64,000 nt of DNA from an uncultured Bacilli bacterium. Lineage in GTDB: Bacteria; Bacillota_I; Bacilli_A; RF39; UBA660. This document shows, piece after piece, positions 51,265 to 61,923 of this stretch. The stretch covers positions 53,984 to 117,983 of the forward strand of contig CAKPDP010000005.1 in NCBI GenBank assembly GCA_934149105.1, written 5' to 3'. The position numbers were made by a program, and so were the translations under genes. The notes under the pieces are model-generated. The model ran no database searches. It was not told the origin of the DNA and saw only the letters and a list, made by a program, of their open reading frames with translations. Numbering within the stretch: position 1 is the stretch's first letter; every line of letters begins with the position of its first letter.

Positions 51265-54200
51265 ATGGATAGATTATTAAAATTATTAACAGAAATTAAT
51301 TTAAATACTGATTATTTACCTTATTTTAAAAACTCTTCGATTAAAGAAGTTATAGTTTATGATCAAAATAAATGTTTTGATTTTTTAATCGAAACTACCA
51401 CTAATCTTCCTCTAGAAGTCTATCAAACTCTTCTTACTAAATTAAAAATGAAATTTAATAAAATTGAAACCGTTGAATTAACTATTATTCCTCAAAATAT
51501 TGATAATTCTTTTCTTCCTAGTTATTTAAATTCCTTTTTCTCAGGTTTATCAACTAAATATCAAATCTTTAAAGATCGTGAGTATAATCTAGAAACTACT
51601 CCTAATACTCTTATTTATCCTGTTTATAACCAAATTGAAATGTCTAATCTAAAACTAATTGCTACCGATCTAACTACGGCCTTAAAAAGATATGGTTATA
51701 ATTATCAAGTTGAATTTAAATTAGAAAAATCTGAAGAAAATAAAGTTCTAAAAGAAATAGAAGAAGAAAAGAGTAGGGTAGTTGCCACTGTTTCAGAGTT
51801 TTCTAAACCTGAAACAACTAAATCTTTTGAACCCAAGAAAACAGAACTCTCTCCCAATAAAAATTATCGCCCTAAAAAGAGTAATGATATTACTAAAATC
51901 AAAGATATCATCTATGAAGTTGATAACATCAATATTGAGGCCAAAATCTTTGGTATTGATATCTTTGAATCCAGTAAATCTGGTTTTAAGATCTTTACTT
52001 TAAAAGTAACTGACTATAGTGATAGTATGTATCTTAAGATCTTTACTAAAGATGAAGATGAATTTGCTAGATTAAAAGATCTATTAAAAAATGGCAAATG
52101 GTATCAGTTCTATGGTAAAGCTAGTGATGATAAATACGCTGGGGAAATAGTCTTTATCTCCAGATATAAAGATATAACCCCTGTTGATGGCCATGAAGAA
52201 GTAAGATTAGATACAGCTGATCCTGATAAGAAAAGAGTAGAACTTCATACTCATACTAAGATGAGTCAAATGGATGGTTGTATCGATGAAGTAAAATTAG
52301 TCAAACAAGCTATTAAATGGGGTCATAAAGCCATTGCCATAACCGATCATGATGGTTGTCAAGCCTTCCCTCATGTCTTTAATGAAGTAACTAAATACAA
52401 TAAAGAATTAGAAGCACCTTATAAAAGCAAAATTAAAGACTTAACAGCCCAAATAAAAGAAACAACTGATCCAGATGCCTTAGCAAATCTTAACAAAGAG
52501 TTAGAAGAAACCAAAGAAGCTCAAAAACATCTTCAAAAATTTAAAGCCTTATATGGTGTTGAACTAGAAATGTCTGATGGTAATCTAGATATTGTCGTAA
52601 ATCCTAATGACAAATTCCTAGAAGATTCTACCTATGTTATCTTTGATACCGAAACAACAGGTTTCAACGCTGGATTAAGCGACAGTATGATTGAAATTGG
52701 TGCTGTCAAAATGAAAGATGGAGCCATCATCGAGAATTTTGATGAACTAATAAACCCCGGTCATTCTATTGATCCTGAGATAACTAAATTAACAGGAATA
52801 AGTAATTCTCTAGTTTCTGGTTGCCCTAACGAAGAAGAAGTAACTAAAAAATTTAAAGACTGGATTGGCGATTTACCATTAGTCGCTCAAAATGCCAAAT
52901 TCGATCGCTCAATGCTTGAAATGGCTTATCAAAAATATAATTTAGGTACTCTAGATAACACTATTTTAGATACTATGGTTATTTCTCAAATAATCAATAA
53001 AGATCTCAAAAGACATAGCCTAACGGCCCTAACTAAAAATTATGGTATTACCTTTGAAGAAAATGATGGCAGTGATAACGGTGAAAAACACCATCACCGT
53101 GCTGACTATGATGCTGAATTTACTGGTTATGTTTTCTTTAAAATGTTAAGACAATTAGACACTATGGGTATCAAAACCTTTAATGATTTATCTAAACTAC
53201 CTACAGACCTTGAAATAAATAGATGGTGTCGTGAATGTCATGTCAACATAATCGCCAAAAATAGAAGTGGTCTTAAAAATATGTTTAAACTAATCTCTTT
53301 TGCTAGTACTAATTATCTGGTTAAATCTCCTCGTATTCCCAAAAAAGTTCTAGCCCAATATCGTGAAAACCTCCTAATTGGCAGTGGCTGTTACAATAGT
53401 GAAATCTTTAAAGCCGCCCTAACTAGTAGTGAAGCTAAATTAAAAGATCTAATGTCATTCTATGATTATATTGAAGTTCAACCTCCTACTAATTATAGCC
53501 ACTTAATCGCTAGACATGATATAAATACTAAAGAAGAAGTCCTTCTAGCTTTAAATAAAATAATTAAATGTGCTAAAGAATTAAATAAATTAGTAGTAGC
53601 AACCAGTGATGCTCATACTCTAAATAAAGATGATAAACTTTACAGGGAAATAATTATTAATCAAAATGTTCCTGGTAAAGGTCGTCATCCTCTAGCAAGA
53701 TACCTAAACACTCCTGGTTATGAAACTATTCCTGATCAATATTTAAGAACTACTAACGAAATGTTAGACGAATTTTCTTTCTTAGATCCTGATCTAGCTA
53801 CTGAAATAGTTATAACTAATCCTAACTCTATCGCCGATATGTGTGAAGAAATAGAAGTTATTATTGATACTGGTGGTATTCCTTTCTCTCCTAAAATCGA
53901 TAAATCCGTTGAGACCGTAATCGATCTTGTCTATACCAAAGCTGAAAGCTGGTACGGAAATCCTCTCCCTACCGATATTGAAGAAAGAATAGCCAAAGAA
54001 TTATATGGCGATAGCCTCTTAGCTAGCATTAATGATGAATTAAAAAGAGAAGGAAATCTCTCTGGTGACGAACTAAAACAAGAATCCTTTAAAAGATTAC
54101 ATGCTGCTATCATTAAAGGCGATGACGAAGTAAAGAGAATTGTCCGTAATAATATCCAAATAAATTCTCCTGAATCCCTTACTGACAAAGAACTGGATAA

Positions 54201-56010
54201 ACAATTAACTAAAAGTCTTGGTGGTATCATCGGAGGAGGATTCGACGTTATCTATTTAATTGCCCAAAAATTAGTAAAACACTCTAATGATGATGGCTTT
54301 CTTGTAGGATCCCGTGGCTCAGTTGGTTCCTCTTTCGTTGCTACCATGATGGGTATCACCGAGGTAAATCCTCTCGCTGCCCATTATCGTTGTCCTAACT
54401 GTAAATTAAGTATTTTTAACAATCCTGATGGAACTCCTTTAGGAGCTACTTACTCTAGTGGCTTTGATTTACCTGATAAAGAATGCCCTAATTGTCATAT
54501 TCCTTTTATCAAAGATGGCCAAGACATGCCTTTCGCTACCTTCTTAGGATTTAACGCCGATAAAGTACCAGATATCGATCTTAACTTTTCTGATCTAAAT
54601 CAAGCCTCTGCCCATGAATATACCAAAGTCTTGTTTGGAGTTGATAATGTTTATCGTGCTGGAACCATTGGTACTGTTGCAGAAAAAACTGCCTTTGGTT
54701 ACGTTAAAGGATTCTGTGAAGATCATGGTATCACTATGCGTACAGCCGAGATCGAAAGACTAGCAGAAGGTTGTACTGGTGTAAAAAGAACTACTGGTCA
54801 ACATCCAGGCGGTATCGTTGTAATACCAGGTTATATGGATGTCTATGATTTTACCCCTTATCAATTCCCTGCTGATGATCCAACTAGTGCTTGGCGAACT
54901 ACTCACTTTGATTACCATGCTATCGATCAAGACGTCTTAAAACTAGATATTCTAGGCCATACCGATCCTACTCAATTAAGAATGATCCAAGATATTACCG
55001 GAAAAGATGTTCGTGATGTTCCTCTAGATGATAAACCAACTATGGGTATCTTCCTTTCTCCTGAACCCCTAGGAGTTACTAAAGAACAAATAATGTGTGA
55101 AACAGGAACCCTAGGAATACCAGAATTTGGAACCCCATTCACTATTGGCATGTTAGTAGATACTAAACCTAAAACCTTCTCCGAACTAATAAAAATATCG
55201 GGATTATCTCATGGTACCGACGTTTGGTTAGGTAACGCCCAAGAACTAATAAGAAGTGGAACCGTCGAATTTAAAAACGTTATTGGTTGTCGTGATGATA
55301 TCATGGTCTACCTAATGTATCATGGCCTAGAACCTATCAAAGCCTTCAAAATAATGGAATTTGTTCGTAAAGGTAAAGCCTCTAAAGATCCTGATACCTG
55401 GTTAAAACATAAAGAAACCATGGAAAAAGCTGGCATCGAAAAATGGTTTATCGATTCCTGTAGTAAAATAAAATACATGTTCCCTAAAGCCCATGCTGCA
55501 GCCTACGTTATTAGTGCCTTTAGAATTGCTTACTATAAAGTTCATCACCCCGAAATATATTATGCTACCTATTTTTCTACTCGTTTTGATGATTTTGATA
55601 TTGAAGTAATGATCAAAGGATATGATGCTATTAAAGAAAAAATAATTGAAATAAATAATAAAGGTTATGATGCCAGCAACAAAGAAACATCCATTCTAGA
55701 AACTTTAAAACTATCCCTAGAAGCCACCGCCAGAGGTATAAAGTTTGGTCACTTAGATATAATGAAGAGTGACGCTAAAAACTTCACCATCGATACTGAT
55801 AATGTAACCCTAATTCCTCCTTTTAGAACCATTGATGGCCTAGGAGAAACCGTTGCTAACAGTATTCAAGAAGAAGCTAAAAAAGGACCGTTTATCTCTG
55901 TTGAAAACTTCCAAAAACGTTGTAAAGTCTCTCAAACCCTAATCGATAAAATGCGTAGCATGGATCTCTTTGTCGATTTACCAGAAAGTAGTCAGTTAAG
56001 TTTATTTTAA
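51265..56010 (+). CDS. polC: DNA polymerase III PolC-type alpha subunit
   Basis: The 1581-aa main replicative polymerase of low-GC Gram-positives, with built-in proofreading. N-terminal domain and OB fold (to about 310), PHP domain (from about 325; ELHTHTKMSQMDG, AIAITDHDG), interrupted by the DEDD 3'-5' exonuclease (about 455-625; VIFDTETTGFN). The polymerase core has LVGSRGSVGSSFV, a zinc motif (CPNC about 1047, CPNC about 1075), and PDIDLNFSD. It ends QLSLF, a canonical beta-clamp binding motif. Longer than B. subtilis PolC (1437), partly from an insert of about 70 aa before GGIIGGGFDVIYLI. ATG 51265 has GAGGTGAT. Confidence 0.97.
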   Translation: MDRLLKLLTEINLNTDYLPYFKNSSIKEVIVYDQNKCFDFLIETTTNLPLEVYQTLLTKLKMKFNKIETVELTIIPQNIDNSFLPSYLNSFFSGLSTKYQIFKDREYNLETTPNTLIYPVYNQIEMSNLKLIATDLTTALKRYGYNYQVEFKLEKSEENKVLKEIEEEKSRVVATVSEFSKPETTKSFEPKKTELSPNKNYRPKKSNDITKIKDIIYEVDNINIEAKIFGIDIFESSKSGFKIFTLKVTDYSDSMYLKIFTKDEDEFARLKDLLKNGKWYQFYGKASDDKYAGEIVFISRYKDITPVDGHEEVRLDTADPDKKRVELHTHTKMSQMDGCIDEVKLVKQAIKWGHKAIAITDHDGCQAFPHVFNEVTKYNKELEAPYKSKIKDLTAQIKETTDPDALANLNKELEETKEAQKHLQKFKALYGVELEMSDGNLDIVVNPNDKFLEDSTYVIFDTETTGFNAGLSDSMIEIGAVKMKDGAIIENFDELINPGHSIDPEITKLTGISNSLVSGCPNEEEVTKKFKDWIGDLPLVAQNAKFDRSMLEMAYQKYNLGTLDNTILDTMVISQIINKDLKRHSLTALTKNYGITFEENDGSDNGEKHHHRADYDAEFTGYVFFKMLRQLDTMGIKTFNDLSKLPTDLEINRWCRECHVNIIAKNRSGLKNMFKLISFASTNYLVKSPRIPKKVLAQYRENLLIGSGCYNSEIFKAALTSSEAKLKDLMSFYDYIEVQPPTNYSHLIARHDINTKEEVLLALNKIIKCAKELNKLVVATSDAHTLNKDDKLYREIIINQNVPGKGRHPLARYLNTPGYETIPDQYLRTTNEMLDEFSFLDPDLATEIVITNPNSIADMCEEIEVIIDTGGIPFSPKIDKSVETVIDLVYTKAESWYGNPLPTDIEERIAKELYGDSLLASINDELKREGNLSGDELKQESFKRLHAAIIKGDDEVKRIVRNNIQINSPESLTDKELDKQLTKSLGGIIGGGFDVIYLIAQKLVKHSNDDGFLVGSRGSVGSSFVATMMGITEVNPLAAHYRCPNCKLSIFNNPDGTPLGATYSSGFDLPDKECPNCHIPFIKDGQDMPFATFLGFNADKVPDIDLNFSDLNQASAHEYTKVLFGVDNVYRAGTIGTVAEKTAFGYVKGFCEDHGITMRTAEIERLAEGCTGVKRTTGQHPGGIVVIPGYMDVYDFTPYQFPADDPTSAWRTTHFDYHAIDQDVLKLDILGHTDPTQLRMIQDITGKDVRDVPLDDKPTMGIFLSPEPLGVTKEQIMCETGTLGIPEFGTPFTIGMLVDTKPKTFSELIKISGLSHGTDVWLGNAQELIRSGTVEFKNVIGCRDDIMVYLMYHGLEPIKAFKIMEFVRKGKASKDPDTWLKHKETMEKAGIEKWFIDSCSKIKYMFPKAHAAAYVISAFRIAYYKVHHPEIYYATYFSTRFDDFDIEVMIKGYDAIKEKIIEINNKGYDASNKETSILETLKLSLEATARGIKFGHLDIMKSDAKNFTIDTDNVTLIPPFRTIDGLGETVANSIQEEAKKGPFISVENFQKRCKVSQTLIDKMRSMDLFVDLPESSQLSLF

Positions 56011-56026
56011 CTAACTACTTTTACTT
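55985..56026 (+). terminator. Terminator of polC
   Basis: AAAGTAGT-CAGTTAA / TTAACTA-ACTACTTT with mismatch, then TTACTTT; overlaps the last codons. Confidence 0.75.
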
Positions 56027-56079
56027 TATCCTTGACTATGTTATAATTATAATAGCAAAAAGAATACAAGGAGGATATA

Positions 56080-58443
56080 ATGAACGAAGAATTAAAAAAA
56101 ATAGATGCTTATTGGCGTGCAGCTAACTATTTATCTGTAGGACAACTTTATCTTTTAGATAATCCCTTATTAAAAAGAAAGTTAGAATTAAAAGATCTAA
56201 AAAAGAAAGTAGTAGGGCATTGGGGAACAACACCTGGCCAAAATTTTATTTACGCCCATTTAAATAGAGTTATAAATAAATATGATTTAAATATGATTTA
56301 TATATCTGGACCTGGTCATGGCGGTCAAGCCCTAGTTTCCAATACTTACTTAGAAGGTACCTATAGTGAAATTTATCCTAATATAACCGAAGACGAAGCC
56401 GGCTTAAAAAAATTATTTAAACAATTTAGTTTCCCAGGTGGCATCTCTAGTCATGTCGCTCCTGAAACTCCCGGTTCCATAAATGAAGGTGGAGAATTGG
56501 GCTACAGCCTCTCCCATGCCATGGGAGCTATTTTAGACAATCCCGACCTCATCGCTACCTGTGTCGTTGGAGATGGCGAAGCTGAAACAGGACCTTTAGC
56601 CACTTCCTGGCAAGAAAACAAATTCATAAATCCCGTTACTGACGGTGTCGTTTTACCAATTTTACATTTAAATGGTTACAAGATAGCTAATCCCACTGTT
56701 CTATCTAGAATTCCCAAAGAAGAATTAACTTCCTTCTTTATAGGTACTGGCTGGGAACCCTATTACGTAGAAGAAGACACTATCGAAGGTATGCACCAAA
56801 AAATGGCCTCTACTCTCGATACTGTCATTCAAAAAATAAAAAAAATTAAAGATAATGCTCTTAAAAATAATGATTTTACTAGACCTCGTTGGCCAATGAT
56901 AATTTTCATAAGCCCTAAAGGCTGGACTGGCCCTAAATTTGTTGGTACCACCAAAATAGAAGGCAGTTTCCATGCTCACCAAGTTCCTATCACTATAAAT
57001 AATTTAAGTGATCTAGAATTATTAGAAAACTGGTTAAAAAGTTATCACCCCGAAGAACTATTTACTCCAAACGGTCAGTTGCTTCCTGAATTAAAAGCCT
57101 TAGCACCTAAAGGTGATAGAAGAATGGGGGCTAACCCACACGCCAATGGTGGACGACTACGAAAAGATCTAATCGTTCCTGATTTCCGTAAGTATGCTTT
57201 ATCTGTACCTTATCCTGGAGAAGTAGTAACCAGTGATATGACCGAATTAGGAAAATATATCCGTGATTGCTTTACTCTAAACGAAACTAATCACAATTTC
57301 CGTGCTTTTGGTCCCGACGAAGCTTTATCCAATCGCCTAAATTATGTCTTTGATACCACTAATCGTCAGTGGGACGGCCTCTTAAAAGAAGGCGATGAAT
57401 TATTGTCCCCTTACGGACGTATCATGGATTCTATGTTATCAGAACATCTTTGTGAAGGCTGGTTAGAAGGTTATATCCTAACTGGAAGACACGGTTTCTT
57501 CAATAGTTATGAAGCCTTCATCAGAATTATTGATTCCATGGCTAGCCAACATGCTAAGTGGCTAAAAGTCTGCAATGAACTATCTTGGCGCCAAGACATC
57601 TCGTCTCTAAATTATATTTTGACATCCCACATTTGGCAACAAGATCATAATGGCTATACCCATCAAGATCCAGGATTCCTAAATCATTTAGCAACCAAGA
57701 AATCTGATATTGTCAGAATGTATTTACCACCTGATACCAATTGTTTAATCTCTTGCTTTGATCACTGTATCAAAACCAAAAACTATATCAATGTCATTGT
57801 TGCCTCTAAACATGATCGCCCTCAATGGTTAACCATGGACGAAGCTATAAAACATTGTAGTAAAGGTGTTTCAATTTGGAAATTTGCTAGTAATGATGCT
57901 TATACTGATCCTGATATCGTCTTAGCTTGCTGTGGCGATACACCTACCTTAGAAATTCTAGCTGCCACCTCGATCCTCCGAAATCATTTCCCCGATCTAA
58001 AAATAAGAGTTGTCAATGTCGTTGATCTAATGAAGTTAGAGTCGCATACTAAACACCCTCATGGCCTTACTGATCCTGAGTATGATGCTCTCTTTACCGA
58101 AGACAAGCCCATACTTTTTGCCTTCCACGGCTATCCAACCCTTATCCATCAATTAACCTATAATCGCCATAATAGAAATCTTCATGTTCATGGCTATCAA
58201 GAAGAAGGCACTATTACAACTCCATTCGATATGCGTGTTCAAAACAAAATCGATCGTTACAACCTTGTCATATCGGCTTTGGAACTCTTACCAAACTTAG
58301 GAAATAAACGCTCAGATCTAATTGAATATTGCCAAGATAAATTAATAGAACATAAAGAATATATTCATACTCATGGTATTGATTTACCAGAAGTCTCTAC
58401 TTGGACTTGGAAAGAATCTATGAAAAATATTCCTCATCAATAA
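56080..58443 (+). CDS. xfp: Xylulose-5-P/fructose-6-P phosphoketolase
   Basis: A 787-aa thiamine-diphosphate enzyme that cleaves xylulose-5-P (and often fructose-6-P) with phosphate to acetyl-phosphate and glyceraldehyde-3-P or erythrose-4-P. Signatures: [20 protein letters not shown] (residues about 8-27), [52 protein letters not shown] (ThDP GDG motif), and C-terminal FRAFGPDE and DHPRQWL-type motif ([13 protein letters not shown]). Full length. Ribosome site AAGGAGG. Acetyl-phosphate would feed AckA at 4811. Confidence 0.97.
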   Translation: MNEELKKIDAYWRAANYLSVGQLYLLDNPLLKRKLELKDLKKKVVGHWGTTPGQNFIYAHLNRVINKYDLNMIYISGPGHGGQALVSNTYLEGTYSEIYPNITEDEAGLKKLFKQFSFPGGISSHVAPETPGSINEGGELGYSLSHAMGAILDNPDLIATCVVGDGEAETGPLATSWQENKFINPVTDGVVLPILHLNGYKIANPTVLSRIPKEELTSFFIGTGWEPYYVEEDTIEGMHQKMASTLDTVIQKIKKIKDNALKNNDFTRPRWPMIIFISPKGWTGPKFVGTTKIEGSFHAHQVPITINNLSDLELLENWLKSYHPEELFTPNGQLLPELKALAPKGDRRMGANPHANGGRLRKDLIVPDFRKYALSVPYPGEVVTSDMTELGKYIRDCFTLNETNHNFRAFGPDEALSNRLNYVFDTTNRQWDGLLKEGDELLSPYGRIMDSMLSEHLCEGWLEGYILTGRHGFFNSYEAFIRIIDSMASQHAKWLKVCNELSWRQDISSLNYILTSHIWQQDHNGYTHQDPGFLNHLATKKSDIVRMYLPPDTNCLISCFDHCIKTKNYINVIVASKHDRPQWLTMDEAIKHCSKGVSIWKFASNDAYTDPDIVLACCGDTPTLEILAATSILRNHFPDLKIRVVNVVDLMKLESHTKHPHGLTDPEYDALFTEDKPILFAFHGYPTLIHQLTYNRHNRNLHVHGYQEEGTITTPFDMRVQNKIDRYNLVISALELLPNLGNKRSDLIEYCQDKLIEHKEYIHTHGIDLPEVSTWTWKESMKNIPHQ

Positions 58444-58444
58444 A

Positions 58445-58488
58445 AAGAAAAAATAAGTTGTTGTTATAAACTTCAACTTATTTTTTTA
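58445..58488. terminator. Bidirectional terminator xfp / tmcAL
   Basis: AAAAAATAAGTTG / CAACTTATTTTTT with T-runs on both strands. Confidence 0.88.
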
Positions 58489-59623
58489 TGATCGGTCTAT
58501 TAGTATATTCTCTTCTAATAAATTCCTCATTTTCATTAACTAACAAACTATATATATTATTAACTCTAAACTCAATATCTAATAAAAGTGATATTCCTTC
58601 CTTATATCTAGTAATAATAGGAATATCTATATCTTTCTTTATCTCATTTAAATGCCTCTGCCCATTAATAGTAAATCCTAAAATTCTAATATAATCAAGC
58701 TCGATCTTATTATTTTCTTCCTTTGTAAAATTGGTTAAAATATGAACTAACATTCTATTTATACTATTATAAGTATATCTCTTAGTTTTAATCATAAAGA
58801 CTAACTCTTCCCAAGACTTAGCTTTTACAATAACTTTCTTAATCCTATTCTCTATTCCTTCATTAACCATATTATACTTTTCTAAATCTTGACTATTATT
58901 TATTATTTGATATTTTAATAAAGGAAATAACTTCTCTCTATTTACTTCTTTATATTTATAAATTCCTTCTTCTGAGACAACATATTTATCTATATCTTTT
59001 TCTTCTTTTAATAAATTTCTAATGGCACTCCCACTAATAATATCATCCTTAACATTAGTATCATGATAATTATTAGTCCTCTTAATTCCTATTGGGATAA
59101 TTGGCAAATTTTGTCTAATTATCTCCTTCATATATGCTAGTGCTAAAATATCATTTGGTCTCTCTATTTTACGAGACATCATTTTCTTTATTGCCGTCCC
59201 AGTAGCTGTCGGATAATTATAACCACTATCCAATAATTCTTTAACTAAAGTATCATATTCTTTATTATTAATCTGTAATAAAGCCATCTCATGAATACTT
59301 TCTACATCCAATTGTTCCACTCCAAATATCAAATAATTAATTTGTAATATTCCCAATATCTTAACAGCATATTTAGCAAAAGTATCCGCACTCTGACTAG
59401 CATAAGCAAAAGGAAATTCTACTACTAAATCCACCATATTGTCTAAAAGTACCTTAGTTCTTTCCCATTTATCACACATTATTAATTCGCCCCTCTGTGA
59501 AAAATAAGAACTAACTAACACTATAATTCTAGAATTAGGAAACTTTTCCTTTACCTTTTTTATTTGATATAAGTGTCCTAAATGAAAAGGATTATATTCT
59601 GCAATAATACCAATATTCTCCAT
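58478..59623 (-). CDS. tmcAL: tRNA(Met) cytidine acetate ligase
   Basis: A 381-aa enzyme of the TmcAL (YlbM) family, which makes N4-acetylcytidine at the wobble position of elongator tRNA-Met using acetate and ATP. The nucleotidyltransferase motif GIIAEYNPFHLGHLYQI (residues 4-20) includes HxGH. Also VVEFPFAYASQSADTFAKYAV and SGSAIRN. ATG 59623 has GGTGA 5 nt upstream and gives the canonical MENIGIIAEYNPFH start; the long upstream extension to 59710 is not used. Links translation to acetate availability. Confidence 0.92.
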   Translation of the reverse strand: MENIGIIAEYNPFHLGHLYQIKKVKEKFPNSRIIVLVSSYFSQRGELIMCDKWERTKVLLDNMVDLVVEFPFAYASQSADTFAKYAVKILGILQINYLIFGVEQLDVESIHEMALLQINNKEYDTLVKELLDSGYNYPTATGTAIKKMMSRKIERPNDILALAYMKEIIRQNLPIIPIGIKRTNNYHDTNVKDDIISGSAIRNLLKEEKDIDKYVVSEEGIYKYKEVNREKLFPLLKYQIINNSQDLEKYNMVNEGIENRIKKVIVKAKSWEELVFMIKTKRYTYNSINRMLVHILTNFTKEENNKIELDYIRILGFTINGQRHLNEIKKDIDIPIITRYKEGISLLLDIEFRVNNIYSLLVNENEEFIRREYTNRPIIKK

Positions 59624-59709
59624 CGCTCTCACCATATAAACTATAACATAAAAAGAAAACATAATCAAATTATTACCTTTTCTCGGGCCTTTATTAATTC
59701 TAAACGACA

Positions 59710-59738
59710 TTTACATCTCTTTTTTTCCGTGCTATAAT
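59710..59738 (+). promoter_or_regulatory. Promoter of ltaS
   Basis: TTTACA, 17-nt spacer, TATAAT, 24 nt before the start. Confidence 0.85.
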
Positions 59739-59761
59739 ATTGAAAAAGAAAGAAGGAAAAA

Positions 59762-61792
59762 ATGAAGCAGTCAAAAAAAGAATTAAAAAAAGTAAATAAA
59801 GAATTGAAAAATATTCTTTTGCAAATAAAAAAATATATTTTAAAGCTCTTAGAAAATTCTCCTCTTGTTCTAACATTTATCATTACTATTATTCTAAATG
59901 AAATTTTATTAAGATATCTAACAGTAGGGAATCCCTTTTATTATAAGCCTTTCTTTATTGATATTGGAATAATCTTTATAATTAGTTCTTTTTCTTTCTT
60001 ATTCAAGAAAAAGAATCGTCCTAAATATCTTCTTACTATTTCTTTTGTTCTCTCTTTAATTTGTATTATAAATTGTAATTATTATTCTTATTATTCTTCC
60101 TTTGCCTCTGTTTCTCTTTTAGCTACTTCTTCTCAATTAGGAGGAGTAGGAGATGCAGTTTTAGAAGTAATAAAGCCCGAATATTTTATCTTTATCTGGC
60201 AACCAATCTTTCTCTTTTATATTCATACTAGATTAAAGAAAAAAGAATCTAGCTATTTAAAGGGAATCAATAAGAAAGATAAAAGATTATATTTCCCAGG
60301 CTACATGGGAGTCGGTGCTATCACTCTTGCTATAATAAGTATCTTTATTACTGGAACCGACTGGAGTAGATTTACTAAAATGTGGAACCGTGAATCAGTT
60401 GTAACTACTTTTGGAGCCTATGTTTATCAACTAAATGACTTTGTCCAGAGCCTTCAACCTAAAATTAATAATCTCTTTGGCCATGATAAAGCCCTAAAAA
60501 AAGTAACAGATTATTATGCTGAAAATGGTTATGAAGCTCAAAATATTCAGTCTAATGATTATACTAATATCTTTAAAGGTAAAAATGTTATTGTTATCCA
60601 TGCTGAAAGCCTTCAAACTATTGCTATGAATCGTTCATTTAACAATCAAGAAGTAACACCTAATTTAAATAAATTAGCCAAAGAAGGTCTCTTCTTCAGT
60701 AATTATTACTCTCAAGTAGGAGTAGGTACTAGTAGTGATGCTGAATTTACTTTCAGTACCTCTTTAATGCCTTCTTCTCGTGGTACAGTTTTTGTTAGTT
60801 ATTTTGATAGAGATTACACTTCTATTCAAAAACTATTTAAACAAGAAGGATATTATACCTTTAGTATGCATGGTAATACCGGCGATATGTGGAATAGACA
60901 AACCATGCATAAAAGCCTAGGTTATGATGATTTTTATAGTAAATCTTCTTATAATATTGATGAAACTATTGGTCTAGGTCTATCTGATAAATCTTTCTTC
61001 AAACAATCGACAGAAAAACTAAAAGAAATAGCTTCTAAGCACGAAAATTGGTATGGAACTATCATTACCCTAACAAACCATACTCCATTTAATGATCTCG
61101 ATAAAATGGATGAATATCCTACTACTGTAACTGTCAATATCAATGGAGAAGATGTAACTAGAAACTACTTGAATGGAACTACTCTAGGAAATTATCTCCG
61201 TTCTGTTCATTATGCTGATCAAGCCATAGGTGAATTTGTAACCGAATTAGATGAAGCTGGTTTATTAGATAATACTGTCTTAGTAATATATGGTGATCAT
61301 GATGCCAGAATCAATGAAAAATACTATAATATTTTATATAATTACGATCCTGTTACCGATACTGTCAAACAAGAAGGTGACGAAGGTTACATTGACTATA
61401 ATGAATGTAAATATCAATTAGATAAAAAAGTTCCTTTCATTATTTGGACCAAAAGTCAGAAGTTCCAAGCCGAAATTACTACTCCTGCTGGCATGATCGA
61501 TGCCTTACCAACTCTAGGAAATATGTTTGGAATTCATAGTAATTATCAATTAGGTCATGATATTCTAAGTATTAAAGATAATGATAATACTGTAGTTTTA
61601 AGTGATGGATCTTACCTAACAGATAAAGTCTATTATAATAATCAAAATGGTCATATCTATCAATTAGGAACAGATGCCGTCGATAAAGATTACTTAGATA
61701 AAAAATCAGAATACGCTAACGCTTTAATTGATGTTTCTAATAATATTATTACCTATGATCTAATCAAAGAATTAAATAATACTACAAAATAA
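59762..61792 (+). CDS. ltaS: Lipoteichoic acid synthase-type sulfatase-fold transferase
   Basis: A 676-aa LtaS-family protein that polymerises glycerol-phosphate from phosphatidylglycerol on the outer membrane face. N-terminal basic helix, then five hydrophobic segments (about residues 35-195), then an extracellular sulfatase-fold domain (about 275-640). Metal/catalytic features: Glu in IHAESLQ (about 283), the nucleophile Thr in VGVGTSSDAEF (about 322), MHGN, and Asp-His in YGDHDARIN (about 517). The family also includes phosphoglycerol transferases, so the polymer is inferred. Confidence 0.9.
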   Translation: MKQSKKELKKVNKELKNILLQIKKYILKLLENSPLVLTFIITIILNEILLRYLTVGNPFYYKPFFIDIGIIFIISSFSFLFKKKNRPKYLLTISFVLSLICIINCNYYSYYSSFASVSLLATSSQLGGVGDAVLEVIKPEYFIFIWQPIFLFYIHTRLKKKESSYLKGINKKDKRLYFPGYMGVGAITLAIISIFITGTDWSRFTKMWNRESVVTTFGAYVYQLNDFVQSLQPKINNLFGHDKALKKVTDYYAENGYEAQNIQSNDYTNIFKGKNVIVIHAESLQTIAMNRSFNNQEVTPNLNKLAKEGLFFSNYYSQVGVGTSSDAEFTFSTSLMPSSRGTVFVSYFDRDYTSIQKLFKQEGYYTFSMHGNTGDMWNRQTMHKSLGYDDFYSKSSYNIDETIGLGLSDKSFFKQSTEKLKEIASKHENWYGTIITLTNHTPFNDLDKMDEYPTTVTVNINGEDVTRNYLNGTTLGNYLRSVHYADQAIGEFVTELDEAGLLDNTVLVIYGDHDARINEKYYNILYNYDPVTDTVKQEGDEGYIDYNECKYQLDKKVPFIIWTKSQKFQAEITTPAGMIDALPTLGNMFGIHSNYQLGHDILSIKDNDNTVVLSDGSYLTDKVYYNNQNGHIYQLGTDAVDKDYLDKKSEYANALIDVSNNIITYDLIKELNNTTK

Positions 61793-61829
61793 AAAAATTT
61801 GGACAAATTTAATCATCCAAATTTTTTTT
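61791..61829 (+). terminator. Terminator of ltaS
   Basis: AAAAAAATTTGGA / TCCAAATTTTTTT with a 12-nt loop. Confidence 0.88.
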
Positions 61830-61923
61830 GCTTATTATTTATTAGATATATATTTTTATGTAGAAAAGCCCTCAAAGAAGAAAAAAGAAAAGTAGAAAAA
61901 CTAGCAACATATATTTAGTTTTA

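Noticed and set aside
59624..59710. N-terminal extension of tmcAL
   Set aside because: The family starts at MENIGIIAEYNPFH and GGTGA precedes ATG 59623.
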